Shown here: positions 29,452-37,893 of the stretch, one piece after another
How the letters are laid out: every line of letters starts with the position of its first letter
Position numbering within the stretch: position 1 is the first letter of the stretch
Assembly: GCF_028688855.1 (NCBI RefSeq)
Contig: NZ_JAQTXI010000014.1
Location: forward strand, 39,972 to 103,971
Origin: Neomegalonema sp.
GTDB taxonomy: Bacteria; Pseudomonadota; Alphaproteobacteria; Rhodobacterales; Rhodobacteraceae
Reading direction: 5' to 3'
DNA: 64,000 nt
Position numbers and translations under genes: made by a program
Notes under the pieces: model-generated
The model's database searches: none
Told to the model about the DNA's origin: nothing
Seen by the model: the letters and a program-made list of their open reading frames with translations, nothing else

Positions 29452-30813
29452 TCAGGACGCGCCGTACTGGCCCGACGAGGGGCGACCCCAGGTGTCGAGA
29501 TAGTTATGGCCGAAATGTCCGCTCCCCGAGCCCACGTCCGAAGTCTGGAACTGGTGGTGGTGGCTGTGGTCGTTGCTGTTGTGCGGCGAGCCGAAGATCA
29601 GGCGCGGCAGATGCGAGCCGAAGGCGTGGCGGGTGTGGTCGCCGGGGAGGAAGACGTCATAGACGTTCATCGCGTCGCCGAGGGCGCGTCCGTAGCGGGC
29701 GTCCATGGCGGCCTGATCGAGGCCCAGCACCGGCGCGAGGCGTCTGGCCATGCCGCTGACCGCGAGGTTGACCGGCGCGGAGAAGACGGTCCAGGTGGGA
29801 TCCATCGGGTCCGCCGAGCCGCCGTTGAGCCAGTCGTAGGAGGACTCGCCCGCCGCGCCGCGCGTGAGGCTGCGGGCCGCGTCGGCGAAGTAGCTGACCA
29901 CCGGGATGTTCAGGTCGGAGACGAACTTCAGGCCCCGGTTGAGGCCGTTCGAGATCACATCGATTCCCAGACGCTGTTCGGGCGGCGCGAAGACCTGTTC
30001 TCCGCGCAGCCCCGAAGCCACGCCCTGTCCGAAGGCGTCGCCGCGGGCGGCGTAGGCGTCGGCGCGGGGGCCGAAGTTGTAGATGGCGTTGCGCTTGATC
30101 TGCTCGTTGTTCATCACGCGCTGGCCGAAGGCCACGTTGAGGATCGGCGAGAAGGTCGAGCCGACGAGCAGGTCGTTGTTGCCGAGGATCGGGACTTCGG
30201 CGATGCCCTTGCCGATCACGTCGCCCGCCGCGCCGATGGTGCCGCCCAGAAGGGCGCCGACGATGTTGCCCGAGGGCTGCTGTCCGCCGCGGCTGCCCTG
30301 ATAGCTGCGGACGTTGCCGCCCGCGATGGCGGCGTCCACGGCCGCGTCGCGATTGGCGTTGGTGGTGCCGCCGAAGGCCCAGCCGATGTAGGGCAGGCCG
30401 GACATGGCTTCACGGGTGGCGTAGGGGTTCACATATTGCGCGCCCGCGCCGACGCCCTGCGCGCCCGAAGGCGCCTGAGCCCAGCGGGCCGCCGCCCAGG
30501 GCGACAGATTGGCGTTCGCGGCGGCGGAGCTCCAGGCTCCGGAGGCCGCGCCTGCGCCATGTCCGGCGTGGCTTCCGGAGGCGCCCTGCGCGCCCGAAGG
30601 CGCCTGAGCCCAGCGGGCCGCCGCCCAGGGCGACAGATTGGCGTTCGAGGCGGAGGAGCTCCAGGACCGGGAGGCCGCGCCTCCGCCGTGTCCCGCGTGG
30701 CTTGCGGAGGCGCCTTGCGCTCCGGCGTCCGCCCAGCGCGCCGCCGCCCAGGGGGCCAAGCCCCCGCCTGATCCCGAGAGCCCGTAGGCCGCTCCGCTCG
30801 TCATGGCGTTCAT
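29452..30813 (-). CDS. 453-aa protein of unknown function with 43-aa tandem repeats
   Basis: I do not recognise this protein. The N-terminal 120 residues carry three copies (the first short) of a 43-aa unit built on PWAAARWAQA, GAQGAS.SHAGHG and a WSS..NAN tail. A Gly-rich segment with GGTIGAAGDVIGKGIAEVPILGNNDLL follows (about 190-230), then a mixed globular part, and a His-rich end (HNSNDHSHHHQF) before TWGRPSSGQ. No signal peptide or membrane helix is evident. SD AGGGGAAG lies 6 nt before the ATG. The start MTSGAAYG recalls SGGSAYQG of the 862-aa protein, hinting that both are handled by the same machinery. Confidence 0.75.
   Translation of the reverse strand: MNAMTSGAAYGLSGSGGGLAPWAAARWADAGAQGASASHAGHGGGAASRSWSSSASNANLSPWAAARWAQAPSGAQGASGSHAGHGAGAASGAWSSAAANANLSPWAAARWAQAPSGAQGVGAGAQYVNPYATREAMSGLPYIGWAFGGTTNANRDAAVDAAIAGGNVRSYQGSRGGQQPSGNIVGALLGGTIGAAGDVIGKGIAEVPILGNNDLLVGSTFSPILNVAFGQRVMNNEQIKRNAIYNFGPRADAYAARGDAFGQGVASGLRGEQVFAPPEQRLGIDVISNGLNRGLKFVSDLNIPVVSYFADAARSLTRGAAGESSYDWLNGGSADPMDPTWTVFSAPVNLAVSGMARRLAPVLGLDQAAMDARYGRALGDAMNVYDVFLPGDHTRHAFGSHLPRLIFGSPHNSNDHSHHHQFQTSDVGSGSGHFGHNYLDTWGRPSSGQYGAS
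30453..30770 (-). repeat. 129-bp tandem repeats inside the 453-aa gene
   Basis: The copies start at 30453, 30582 and 30711, exactly 129 bp (43 codons) apart. The first about 64 bp of copies 1 and 2 are identical, including synonymous positions. The third copy is partial (about 60 bp) and lacks a 6-bp stretch. The reading frame is kept throughout. Confidence 0.85.
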
Positions 30814-31298
30814 CTTCGTCTTCCCCTGAAAGCCGCGCCCTGAGCGCGGCGGACGTGGCTCCGCTCCCTTGATTCCGGGCGTGGAGGCGCCCGCCTCCTT
30901 CCGCCCTCCGAGCGGAGAGGGCGGAGCGGACGAGGCCGGACCATGGGGTCCGCCGCATCCTGCGCTCGGAATCCTTCGGGAGCGCCGGAAAGCCCACGCG
31001 ATGATTCCGGCGCGGAGTTCTCCGAAGGTCTGGACGCATGTTAAGAAAAATCCAGGCGTAAAGGCAAGTTTTTGTTTCAAAATGATTCATTTACAAGGCT
31101 TTCCGTTAGGGAACCCGGGATTCCGGAGAGCGGATTCCGTGCGGGAAAAGATCATCCGGAGAGCGCTGATTCGGCGGAGACCCAGGAGATTCAATCCGGA
31201 AAGGGTCCTGATCCTCCGCAAGCCTCAAAAGGAAAGGGGCCGCCCGGATCAGGCGGCCCCTCGGGGATCGTCTCATGATGGGACCGGCGGCGCCTTCC
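30814..31298 (-). other. 485-bp gap: structured leader and AT-rich promoter region of the unknown pair
   Basis: No gene is supported. Next to the 453-aa gene are hairpins GCCGCGC-N5-GCGCGGC (30832-30850) and CCGCCCTC-N8-GAGGGCGG (30901-30924). At about 31035-31100 lies the most AT-rich patch for many kilobases, where a minus-strand promoter is likely (for example TTGCCT with TAACAT about 18 bp on, weak). That would give a leader of about 220 nt. The acrB-like terminator is at 31227-31260. Confidence 0.45.
31227..31260 (-). terminator. rho-independent terminator of the RND efflux operon
   Basis: A perfect 9-bp stem GGGGCCGCC/GGCGGCCCC (31236-31244 with 31252-31260), 7-nt loop, followed on the minus strand by TTTCCTTTT. 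It lies 38 bp after the RND pump stop. Confidence 0.75.
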
Positions 31299-34200
31299 TC
31301 AGGCGAGCGCGGCTTCCGGCTCCCGGGCGGGCTCCCGGGCGGGTTCCGGAGGAGGCGCGGGGCGGGCCTTTTCGGCGGCGACCACCGCCGGAGGCGTCGG
31401 CGGACGCGGCGTCTCGTGCGGCGCTCCGCCCGCGAGCCGCCGCACCAGCACATAGAGGAAGGGCACGAAGAAGATCCCCAGCAGCGTGGCCGCGATCATG
31501 CCGCCGAGCACGCCGATGCCGATGGCCTTCTGCGCGCCGGATCCCGCGCCGGTGGCGATGGCCAGCGGCGTCACGCCCAGCGAGAAGGCCAGCGAGGTCA
31601 TGACGATCGGCCGCAGCCGCAGCCGCGCCGCCTCCAGCACGCTGGCCACGACGCTCATGCCGCGGTCGTTGAGGTCCTTGGCGAACTCCACGATGAGGAT
31701 GGCGTTCTTCGCCGCGAGCCCCATGGTGGTCAGCAGGCCCACCTTGAAATAGACGTCGTTGGACTGGCCGAAGAGATTGGCCGCCGCCACCGCGCCCAGA
31801 ATCCCCAGCGGCACCGCGAAGATCACCGAGAAGGGAATGGACCAGCTTTCGTAAAGCGCCGCCAGGCAGAGGAAGACCACCAGCAGCGAGATCGCATAGA
31901 GGATCACCTCCTGCGAGCCCGCGAGGCGCTCCTGATAGGACAGCCCCGACCAGGAGGCGGCGTATCCGCCCTCCATCCCCGAGACGAGCCGCTCCATCGA
32001 GATCATGGCGTCTCCCGAGCTGACGCCCTCGGCCGCCGCGCCCTGCATCGAGACCGCAGGCGTGCCGTTGAACCGCGCGAGCGAGGGCGGCCCCTGGGTC
32101 CAGGAGCTCGAGGCGATGGCCGAGAGCGGCGCCATCTCGCCCGAGGCGTTGCGCACATGCCAGCGCCCGATGTCTTCGGGCTGCATGCGGAAGGGGGCGT
32201 CGCCCTGCACGTAGACGCGCCGGCTCTCGCCGTTGAGCAGGAAGTCGTTCACATAGCTGCCCGCGAAGGCCACGCTCAGGACCGAATTGGCGTTGGAGGG
32301 GGTGACGCCCATGGCGCCCGCCTTCTCCTGATCGATCTCGACATGCAGCTGGTTGTCCGGAGCGCGCGTGGCGCCGCGGATGTTGGCGATGTCCGGATCG
32401 GCGTTGGAGAGGGTCGTCAGCTGGTTGCTGGCGGCGTTCAGCGCCGCGCGGCCCTGTCCGCCCGCGTCCTCGAGATACATGTTGAATCCCGAGGAGGAGC
32501 CCATGCCCTGGATCGCGGGCGGCGCCAGCACGAAGACTTCGGCGTCGCGGATCTGTCGGAACCGCGCGCCCGCCCGCGCCGCCACCGCCGCCGCCGACAG
32601 CGAGGGGTCCGTGCGTTCGGAGAAGTCGCGCAGACGCACGAAGCCCATGGCCACGTTCTCGCCCGAGCCGCCGAAGCTGAAGCCCACGTTGAAGAAGCCG
32701 CCCGCCACCGCCGCGGCCTCCTCCTTCAGATAATAGTCGAGGATGATGTCGACCACGGCCTGGGTGCGGGCGGCGTTGGCGCCGGGCGGCAGCGAGATCT
32801 GCGTCATCAGCACGCCCTGATCCTCCGCCGGAACGAAGGAGCTCGGCAGCCTGGCGAAGAGGTGCCAGGCGCCGTAGGAGAGGATGGAGAAGACCAGGAC
32901 CATCCGCAGGGGCCGCACGACCAGCCGCCGCACCGTCCCGACGTAGCCTCGGGTCAGGGCGTTGAATCCGCGGTCGAACCAGGCCATCCAGCGCTTGAGC
33001 CCCGTCCCGTGCGAGGGCCGCAGCATCATGGCGCAGAGCGCGGGCGTCAGCACGATGGCCACCAGCACCGACAGCGCCATGGCCGTGACGATGGTCACCG
33101 AGAACTGCCGGTAGATCACGCCCACCGAACCCGCGAAGAAGGCCATGGGCAGGAACACCGCCGAAAGCACGAGGCCCACGCCCACCAGGGCGCCGGTGAT
33201 CTCGCCCATGGATTTCTCGGTGGCGGCGCGGGCGTCGAGCCCCTCGTCGTGCATGATGCGCTCGACGTTCTCGACCACCACGATGGCGTCGTCCACGAGC
33301 AGCCCGATGGCCAGCACCATGGCGAACATGGTCAGCATGTTGATCGAATAGCCGAGCAGGCTCAGCACGCCGAAGGTGCCGAGCAGCACCACCGGCACCG
33401 CGATCATCGGAATCACCGTGGCGCGGAAGTTCTGGAGGAAGATCAGCAGCACCACGAAGACCAGCACGATGGCTTCGATCAGCGTGGCGATCACCTTCTC
33501 GATGGCCAGCTCGACGAAGGGGGTGGTCTCGAAGGAATAGACGATCTCGACGCCCGCGGGCAGCGAGTCCTTCATGCCGTCGAGCAGCTCGTGGATGGCC
33601 TCCGAGGTGGCGACGGCGTTGGCGCCGTTGGCGAGCTGCACGCCGAAGCCCGTGGCGGGCAGGCCGTTGTAGGTGGAGTTGCGGCCGTAGCTCTCCAGGC
33701 CGATCTCCACCCGCGCGACGTCGGCCAGACGCGTCACGGCGCCGTTGGCGGCGGTCTTGAGGATGATCCGCTGGAACTGCTCCACGGTGGTCATCTGGCT
33801 CTGGGCGGTGATGGCGGCGGTGATCTGCTGGCCCTGGACCGTCGGCGAGGCGCCGATCGCGCCCGCCGAGACCTGCGCGTTCTGGGCGCCGACGGCGGCG
33901 GTGACGTCGGCGGGCGTGAGCTGGAACTGTTCGAGCTTCGCCGGATCCAGCCAGATGCGCATGGCGTAGCGGCCGCCGAAGACCTGGATCGAGCCCACGC
34001 CCTCGATGCGCTCGACGCGGTCGGTGATGCGGCTGGACATGATGTCGGCCAGCTCGCTGGAGCTGTAGCGCCCGTCGGTCGAGATGAGGTTGCCCACCAT
34101 GAAGATGCCCGCCGTCGAGCGGGTCACGCGCACGCCGAGCCTCTGCACGCTGTCGGGCAGCTGCGAGGTGACGCGCGAGACGCTGTTCTGCACCTGCACC

Positions 34201-34541
34201 TGGGCCAGATCGCGGTCCACGGAGTTGTCGAAGGTCAGGGAGACCGAAGACGAGCCGCTGCTCGAACTGCTCTCCATGTAGATCAGGCCTTCGAGCCCCG
34301 TCATGGCGCTTTCGATCACCGTGGTGACCGAGTTCTCCACCGCCTCGGCGGTGGCGCCGGAATAGGTGGCGTTGATGCGGATGGTGGTCGGGGCGATGTC
34401 GGGATATTGCGAGATGGAGAGGCTCATCAGGCCCGCCGCGCCGCCCAGCATGGTGGCGATGGCCAGGACGATGGCGAAGATGGGTCTGGCGATGAAGAAG
34501 CTGGCGATGGCGTTGCGCCGGAAGCTCTGGGGTCCGCTCAT
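31299..34541 (-). CDS. acrB: RND (HAE1) multidrug efflux pump, inner-membrane transporter
   Basis: A 1080-aa proton-driven RND transporter of the AcrB/MexB type. It opens with FFIARPIFAIVLAIATMLGG (helix 1) and has the large periplasmic loops with SQYPDIAPTTIRINATYSGA. GLLVDDAIVVVENVERIM in helix 4 holds the paired Asp residues of the proton relay, and the duplicated second half ends with GLAAKNAILIVEFAKDL. The C-terminal tail is Pro/Ala/Glu-rich and longer than usual. It is coupled to the adaptor gene by ATGA. No outer-membrane channel gene is nearby, so a TolC/OprM encoded elsewhere must serve. Substrates are unknown. Confidence 0.95.
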   Translation of the reverse strand: MSGPQSFRRNAIASFFIARPIFAIVLAIATMLGGAAGLMSLSISQYPDIAPTTIRINATYSGATAEAVENSVTTVIESAMTGLEGLIYMESSSSSGSSSVSLTFDNSVDRDLAQVQVQNSVSRVTSQLPDSVQRLGVRVTRSTAGIFMVGNLISTDGRYSSSELADIMSSRITDRVERIEGVGSIQVFGGRYAMRIWLDPAKLEQFQLTPADVTAAVGAQNAQVSAGAIGASPTVQGQQITAAITAQSQMTTVEQFQRIILKTAANGAVTRLADVARVEIGLESYGRNSTYNGLPATGFGVQLANGANAVATSEAIHELLDGMKDSLPAGVEIVYSFETTPFVELAIEKVIATLIEAIVLVFVVLLIFLQNFRATVIPMIAVPVVLLGTFGVLSLLGYSINMLTMFAMVLAIGLLVDDAIVVVENVERIMHDEGLDARAATEKSMGEITGALVGVGLVLSAVFLPMAFFAGSVGVIYRQFSVTIVTAMALSVLVAIVLTPALCAMMLRPSHGTGLKRWMAWFDRGFNALTRGYVGTVRRLVVRPLRMVLVFSILSYGAWHLFARLPSSFVPAEDQGVLMTQISLPPGANAARTQAVVDIILDYYLKEEAAAVAGGFFNVGFSFGGSGENVAMGFVRLRDFSERTDPSLSAAAVAARAGARFRQIRDAEVFVLAPPAIQGMGSSSGFNMYLEDAGGQGRAALNAASNQLTTLSNADPDIANIRGATRAPDNQLHVEIDQEKAGAMGVTPSNANSVLSVAFAGSYVNDFLLNGESRRVYVQGDAPFRMQPEDIGRWHVRNASGEMAPLSAIASSSWTQGPPSLARFNGTPAVSMQGAAAEGVSSGDAMISMERLVSGMEGGYAASWSGLSYQERLAGSQEVILYAISLLVVFLCLAALYESWSIPFSVIFAVPLGILGAVAAANLFGQSNDVYFKVGLLTTMGLAAKNAILIVEFAKDLNDRGMSVVASVLEAARLRLRPIVMTSLAFSLGVTPLAIATGAGSGAQKAIGIGVLGGMIAATLLGIFFVPFLYVLVRRLAGGAPHETPRPPTPPAVVAAEKARPAPPPEPAREPAREPEAALA

Positions 34542-35722
34542 CTGAGGGCCTCCTGGGCGACGACGCCGTTCTCATCCACGGAGCCTTCGATTCCGCGCAC
34601 CGTGGCGCCGGGCGAGATCTTCTGGAATCCGTCGAGCACGAGTCTGTCGCCTTCCTTCAGGCCGTCCATGACGACCCAGGCGTTGCCCCGGGCGCCGTTG
34701 AGGGTCAGCTTGCGGCTTTCGATCTTGTTTCCGGCGTCGATGACGTAGGCGATGGGCTCGCCGGTGGAGTTGCGCAGCACGGCCCGCTGGGGCGCGAGCA
34801 CCGCCGAGCTCGACCCGAGCTCCACCGCGGCGCGCAGATACATGCCGGGGAGCAGCGTCCCTTCCGGATTGGGCGCGACGGCGCGCAGGGTCAGGGCGTT
34901 GGTGCTTTCGCTGACCACCATGTCGGTGAGCGAGACGCGGCCTTCATGCGGATAGGCGGTCCCGGTCTCCAGGGTGAAGCGGACCTTCGGCTCGGGAGCG
35001 GCGCCGCCGATCTGGCCCGCCTGGATCTCCTCGCGCAGCCGCAGGATGTTGGCGCTGGTGTCGGCGAGGTCGACGTAGACCGGATCGATCTGGCGGATGG
35101 TCGCGAGGGCGGTCGTCTGGTTGGCGGTGACGAGATCGCCGACGTTCACCGCCGCCTTGCCGATCCGCCCCGAGATGGGCGCGCGGATGGTGGTGTAGGC
35201 CATGCCGATGCGGGCGCTTTCGATCTGGGCGCGGGCGCTGGCGACGTCGGCTCTGGCGAGGTCGAGGGCGGTGGCGGCCGATTCCATGTTGGCCCGGCTG
35301 AGGAAGCCCCGCGAATAGAGGTTGGCCGAGCGGTCATGGGCGGATTGCGCCGCCGCCTGCGAGGCCTGGGCCCGGGCGAGGGCGGTCTCGGCGGTGTCCA
35401 CGGCCACGCGGGGCCGGGGCGAATCCAGTTCGAAGAGGGCGTCGCCGGCCTTGACCTGCGCGCCCTCCCGGAAGAGCATGCGGCGGATCACGCCTTCGGC
35501 CTGGGGGCGCACGTCGGCGACCGCCGAGGGGGCCACGCGTCCGGGCAGATCGGCGGCGCGCGGCACCTGCTGGGGCCGCACGGTCATGTAGGCCGCTTCG
35601 GGCGGCTGTCCGGCCATGCCGCCCGGGGGGGCGGCGGCCGAGGCGGCTGTCTTGTCTTCGCAGGCGGCGAGGCCAAGGGCCACGCAGAGCGCAGCCGCAA
35701 GGCGCAGCGGACGGGAACCCAT
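34538..35722 (-). CDS. acrA: RND efflux periplasmic adaptor lipoprotein
   Basis: A 394-aa membrane-fusion protein. The lipobox LGLAAC puts lipidation at Cys21. The lipoyl-like halves are AVADVRPQAEGVIRRMLFREGAQVKAGDALFELD and TTIRAPISGRIGKAAVNVGDLVTANQ, flanking a helical hairpin (about 105-165). Beta-barrel and membrane-proximal domains follow. It is first in the pump operon and overlaps the transporter start by 4 bp. No TetR-type repressor gene lies beside it. Confidence 0.94.
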   Translation of the reverse strand: MGSRPLRLAAALCVALGLAACEDKTAASAAAPPGGMAGQPPEAAYMTVRPQQVPRAADLPGRVAPSAVADVRPQAEGVIRRMLFREGAQVKAGDALFELDSPRPRVAVDTAETALARAQASQAAAQSAHDRSANLYSRGFLSRANMESAATALDLARADVASARAQIESARIGMAYTTIRAPISGRIGKAAVNVGDLVTANQTTALATIRQIDPVYVDLADTSANILRLREEIQAGQIGGAAPEPKVRFTLETGTAYPHEGRVSLTDMVVSESTNALTLRAVAPNPEGTLLPGMYLRAAVELGSSSAVLAPQRAVLRNSTGEPIAYVIDAGNKIESRKLTLNGARGNAWVVMDGLKEGDRLVLDGFQKISPGATVRGIEGSVDENGVVAQEALR

Positions 35723-36104
35723 GGGCGTCGACTTTCCTGTGCGTGCAAGGCGAGATGCGCCGCGGGATGCGCAGCGCCTGGATTTCTACGAAACATGGCG
35801 CCGCTTCCGGCGACGCGCATCTTCACAATGGCGTCAATAGGCGGATCGGGGCCGCATTTCCGGGGCTAATCCGGATGGGCGCGGAATTTCCGGAGGCGGA
35901 CCTCCTCCGAAGGGATCGGTTTCTTTCGGGCCGGGCTTCGCCGCATTCTGGAGGTCGGCGGATTTCCGGGCCGGGCGCGGCTTCGCCGGATTCCGCGACA
36001 GGTCGGGGCCCATGGGGGCCGATGGGGGGAGAAGAGATGACGGGCGATCCGCCGGAGCGGCCGGAGGGCCGCAAGCCCTGCGCGTCTGCGCGGGCGGAGC
36101 TTTC
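35723..36104. other. divergent gap between the efflux and ABC transporter operons
   Basis: 382 bp hold no full gene apart from the 23-codon ORF at 36037. The octamer ATTTCCGG recurs three times (near 35858, 35886 and 35960). I find no clear promoter pair on either strand. Confidence 0.4.
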
Positions 36105-36108
36105 ATGA
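36037..36108 (+). CDS. 23-aa leader ORF coupled to the ABC permease
   Basis: The ATG at 36037 is preceded by GGGGGGAGAAGAG, the strongest SD in this area. It reads MTGDPPERPEGRKPCASARA and three more residues, then stops in TGA that overlaps the permease ATG (ATGA at 36105-36108). The product is hydrophilic and resembles nothing I know. Its likely value is to bring ribosomes to the permease start. The alternative is that the permease itself begins upstream at 36012. Confidence 0.4.
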   Translation: MTGDPPERPEGRKPCASARAELS

Positions 36109-36848
36109 TGGCGGTCGTCCTGATGCGTCTGGGCGTTCTGGGGGGGCTTCTGGCCTTCTGGAGCTGGGCGGCGGGCGCGGCGCCGCGCGGGATCGTGCCC
36201 ACGCCTGCGGCCACATGGGAGGCGGCGGGGCGCCTTTGGGAATCGGGACGCCTGACCCAGGCCCTCGGCGAGAGTCTGGCGGTCTATGGCGCGGGTCTGG
36301 GCCTTGCGGCGGTCGTCGGGATCGCGGTCGGGGTGCTGATGGGGGCCTTCCGGCCTCTGGGGCGGGCGCTGGACGTCTTCGTCGACGCTCTGGCGGCGAC
36401 GCCCCGGGTGGCCTTCATTCCGCTGATCATCCTGCTTCTGGGGCTCGGGGCGGAGGCCAAGATCTTCATCGTCTTTCTGGGCGCGGTGATGCCCGTGATC
36501 CTCAACGCCTACGCCGGAGTCCGCAACGCCGATCCCGAGCTGATCGAGATGGCGCGCTCGACCGGCGCGGGCCGCTGGCGGATCTTCGCGCATGTGGTCC
36601 TTCCGGGAGCGACGCCCTTCCTCGCGACGGGCCTGAGGCTGGCGGCGGCCGTCGGGCTGATCAACACCGTGGTGGCCGAGCTCTATACGGCGGCGCAGGG
36701 TCTGGGCGGACTCCTGGCGCTTTACGGAAACAGCTTCCGCATGGCCGAATATTTCGTCATTCTCCTCACCTTCTCGCTGATCGGCGTGGTCGTCACGGAG
36801 GGCCTGCGTCTGGCGGAGAGGCGTCTGGGCCGCTGGCGCGGCGAATGA
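36105..36848 (+). CDS. ABC transporter permease (SsuC/TauC type)
   Basis: A 247-aa inner-membrane permease with about six helices. The EAA loop reads ELIEMARSTGAGRWRIFAHVVLPGATPF. VDALAATPRVAFIPLIILLLGLGAEAKIFIVFLGAVMPVILNAYAGV is typical of the SsuC/TauC/ThiX group. Start choice: ATG 36105, followed by a second ATG at 36108; an in-frame ATG at 36012 would add 31 Gly/Ala/Arg-rich residues and is less likely. The binding protein and ATPase follow in the same operon. Confidence 0.87.
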   Translation: MMAVVLMRLGVLGGLLAFWSWAAGAAPRGIVPTPAATWEAAGRLWESGRLTQALGESLAVYGAGLGLAAVVGIAVGVLMGAFRPLGRALDVFVDALAATPRVAFIPLIILLLGLGAEAKIFIVFLGAVMPVILNAYAGVRNADPELIEMARSTGAGRWRIFAHVVLPGATPFLATGLRLAAAVGLINTVVAELYTAAQGLGGLLALYGNSFRMAEYFVILLTFSLIGVVVTEGLRLAERRLGRWRGE

Positions 36849-36876
36849 GCCGCCGCAAGGCGAAAGGGAGCTGCGC

Positions 36877-37893
36877 ATGTTCCGGATCCTTCTGACGGCC
36901 GCGACGGCCTGTCTGACGCTGGCGCCGGGGGCGCCGGGCGCGGGGGCCGAGCCCTTCCGCCTGATCGTCACCCATCTGGAGACGCCGCTCGCGCCCAACT
37001 CCGTGCTCGATCTGGCCTTGCAGGAGGGCTATTTCGCGCGCGCGGGCGTCGAGGTGGAGCTGATCCGCGTGCAGCAGACGCCCTCCGCCCTGGCGGCGCT
37101 GCGCTCGGGTGCGGGCGAGATGGCCAATGTCGGAACCGACGCCCTGATCCGGATGGCGGCTCAGGGCGCCGATCTGAAGGCGGTGGATTCGCCGAACAAG
37201 TCGCTGCCTTTCCTGATCGCCGCCCGCAGGGAGATCGCGACCCTCGCCGATCTCGCGGGCGGGAGCTTCGGCGTCGGGCGGCTGGGCAGCGTGGATCACG
37301 GCCAGAGCCTGAAGGTGCTCGAAGCGCAGGGGCTGGATCCGGAGACGCTTCAGGTGGTCTCCCTCGGCCAGCCCGGCGTGCGGGCGCAAGCCCTGATGGC
37401 GGGAGCCGTCGACGCCACCACCATGTCCATCGGGGTTCTGACCACGCTGCCCGACCGGACGGGGATTCATGTGCTGGTCGATCCCGAGACCTATTACGCG
37501 GCGGCGCCGGTGGTCTCCAAGCTCGACGTGGTGCGGGGCGACGTGCTGCGCGCGCGCGCGGCGGAGGTCTCGGCGGTGGTGGAGGCCCTCGTGCTGGCCT
37601 CGCGCGCTTACGCCGCCGATCCGGCGGCCTGGGTGGCGGCGATGGAGAAGGCCCGCCCCGACGTCGCGCGCGCCGATCTGGAGGCTCTGGCGGCGGCCTA
37701 CGCCGGAAGCTGGAGCGTGAACGGCGGCCTTTCGGCGAAGGAGTTGCGCTACACCTCGGACTGGCTCCACGAGAGCGAGGATTTCGCGACGACTCCGAAG
37801 CTGGAGATCGGGGATTGGGTGGATTTCTCCGTTCTCGACGGCGTGCTGGCGCGTCTGGGGGTGGTCGAGGGCGCGGACGAGCCCACGCGATGA
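36877..37893 (+). CDS. ABC transporter substrate-binding protein (NMT1/SsuA-like)
   Basis: A 338-aa periplasmic receptor with a Sec signal ending near GAGAEP (about 25 residues). The NMT1/THI5-like fold is suggested by LAPNSVLDLALQEGYFARAGVEVELIRVQQ, ALRSGAGEMANVGTDALIRMAAQGADLKAV and LAGGSFGVGRLGSVDHG. Relatives bind sulfonates, nitrate, pyrimidine precursors or other small N/S compounds. Placement directly before urease suggests a nitrogen-source ligand, but that is inference. It overlaps the ATPase gene by ATGA. Confidence 0.85.
   Translation: MFRILLTAATACLTLAPGAPGAGAEPFRLIVTHLETPLAPNSVLDLALQEGYFARAGVEVELIRVQQTPSALAALRSGAGEMANVGTDALIRMAAQGADLKAVDSPNKSLPFLIAARREIATLADLAGGSFGVGRLGSVDHGQSLKVLEAQGLDPETLQVVSLGQPGVRAQALMAGAVDATTMSIGVLTTLPDRTGIHVLVDPETYYAAAPVVSKLDVVRGDVLRARAAEVSAVVEALVLASRAYAADPAAWVAAMEKARPDVARADLEALAAAYAGSWSVNGGLSAKELRYTSDWLHESEDFATTPKLEIGDWVDFSVLDGVLARLGVVEGADEPTR

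Noticed and set aside
27444..29759. 771-codon plus-strand frame opposite the 862-aa unknown gene
   Set aside because: Because neither strand matches a known family I compared both. The minus frame has an SD, ordinary residue use, hydrophobic segments and acidic/basic balance; the plus frame is Gly/Arg/Glu/His-rich shadow and runs across the intergenic hairpin.
30453..30770. CRISPR-like array
   Set aside because: Direct repeats of 129 bp are in frame inside a coding sequence, with no spacers and no cas genes.
31275..34748. 1157-codon open frame on the plus strand opposite the RND pump
   Set aside because: Shadow of the conserved AcrB-like gene; the translation has no recognisable protein character and lacks a good SD.
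36012..36104. Upstream start for the ABC permease
   Set aside because: It would add 31 Gly/Ala/Arg residues; the SD there favours the other frame (the 23-codon ORF). Not fully excluded.
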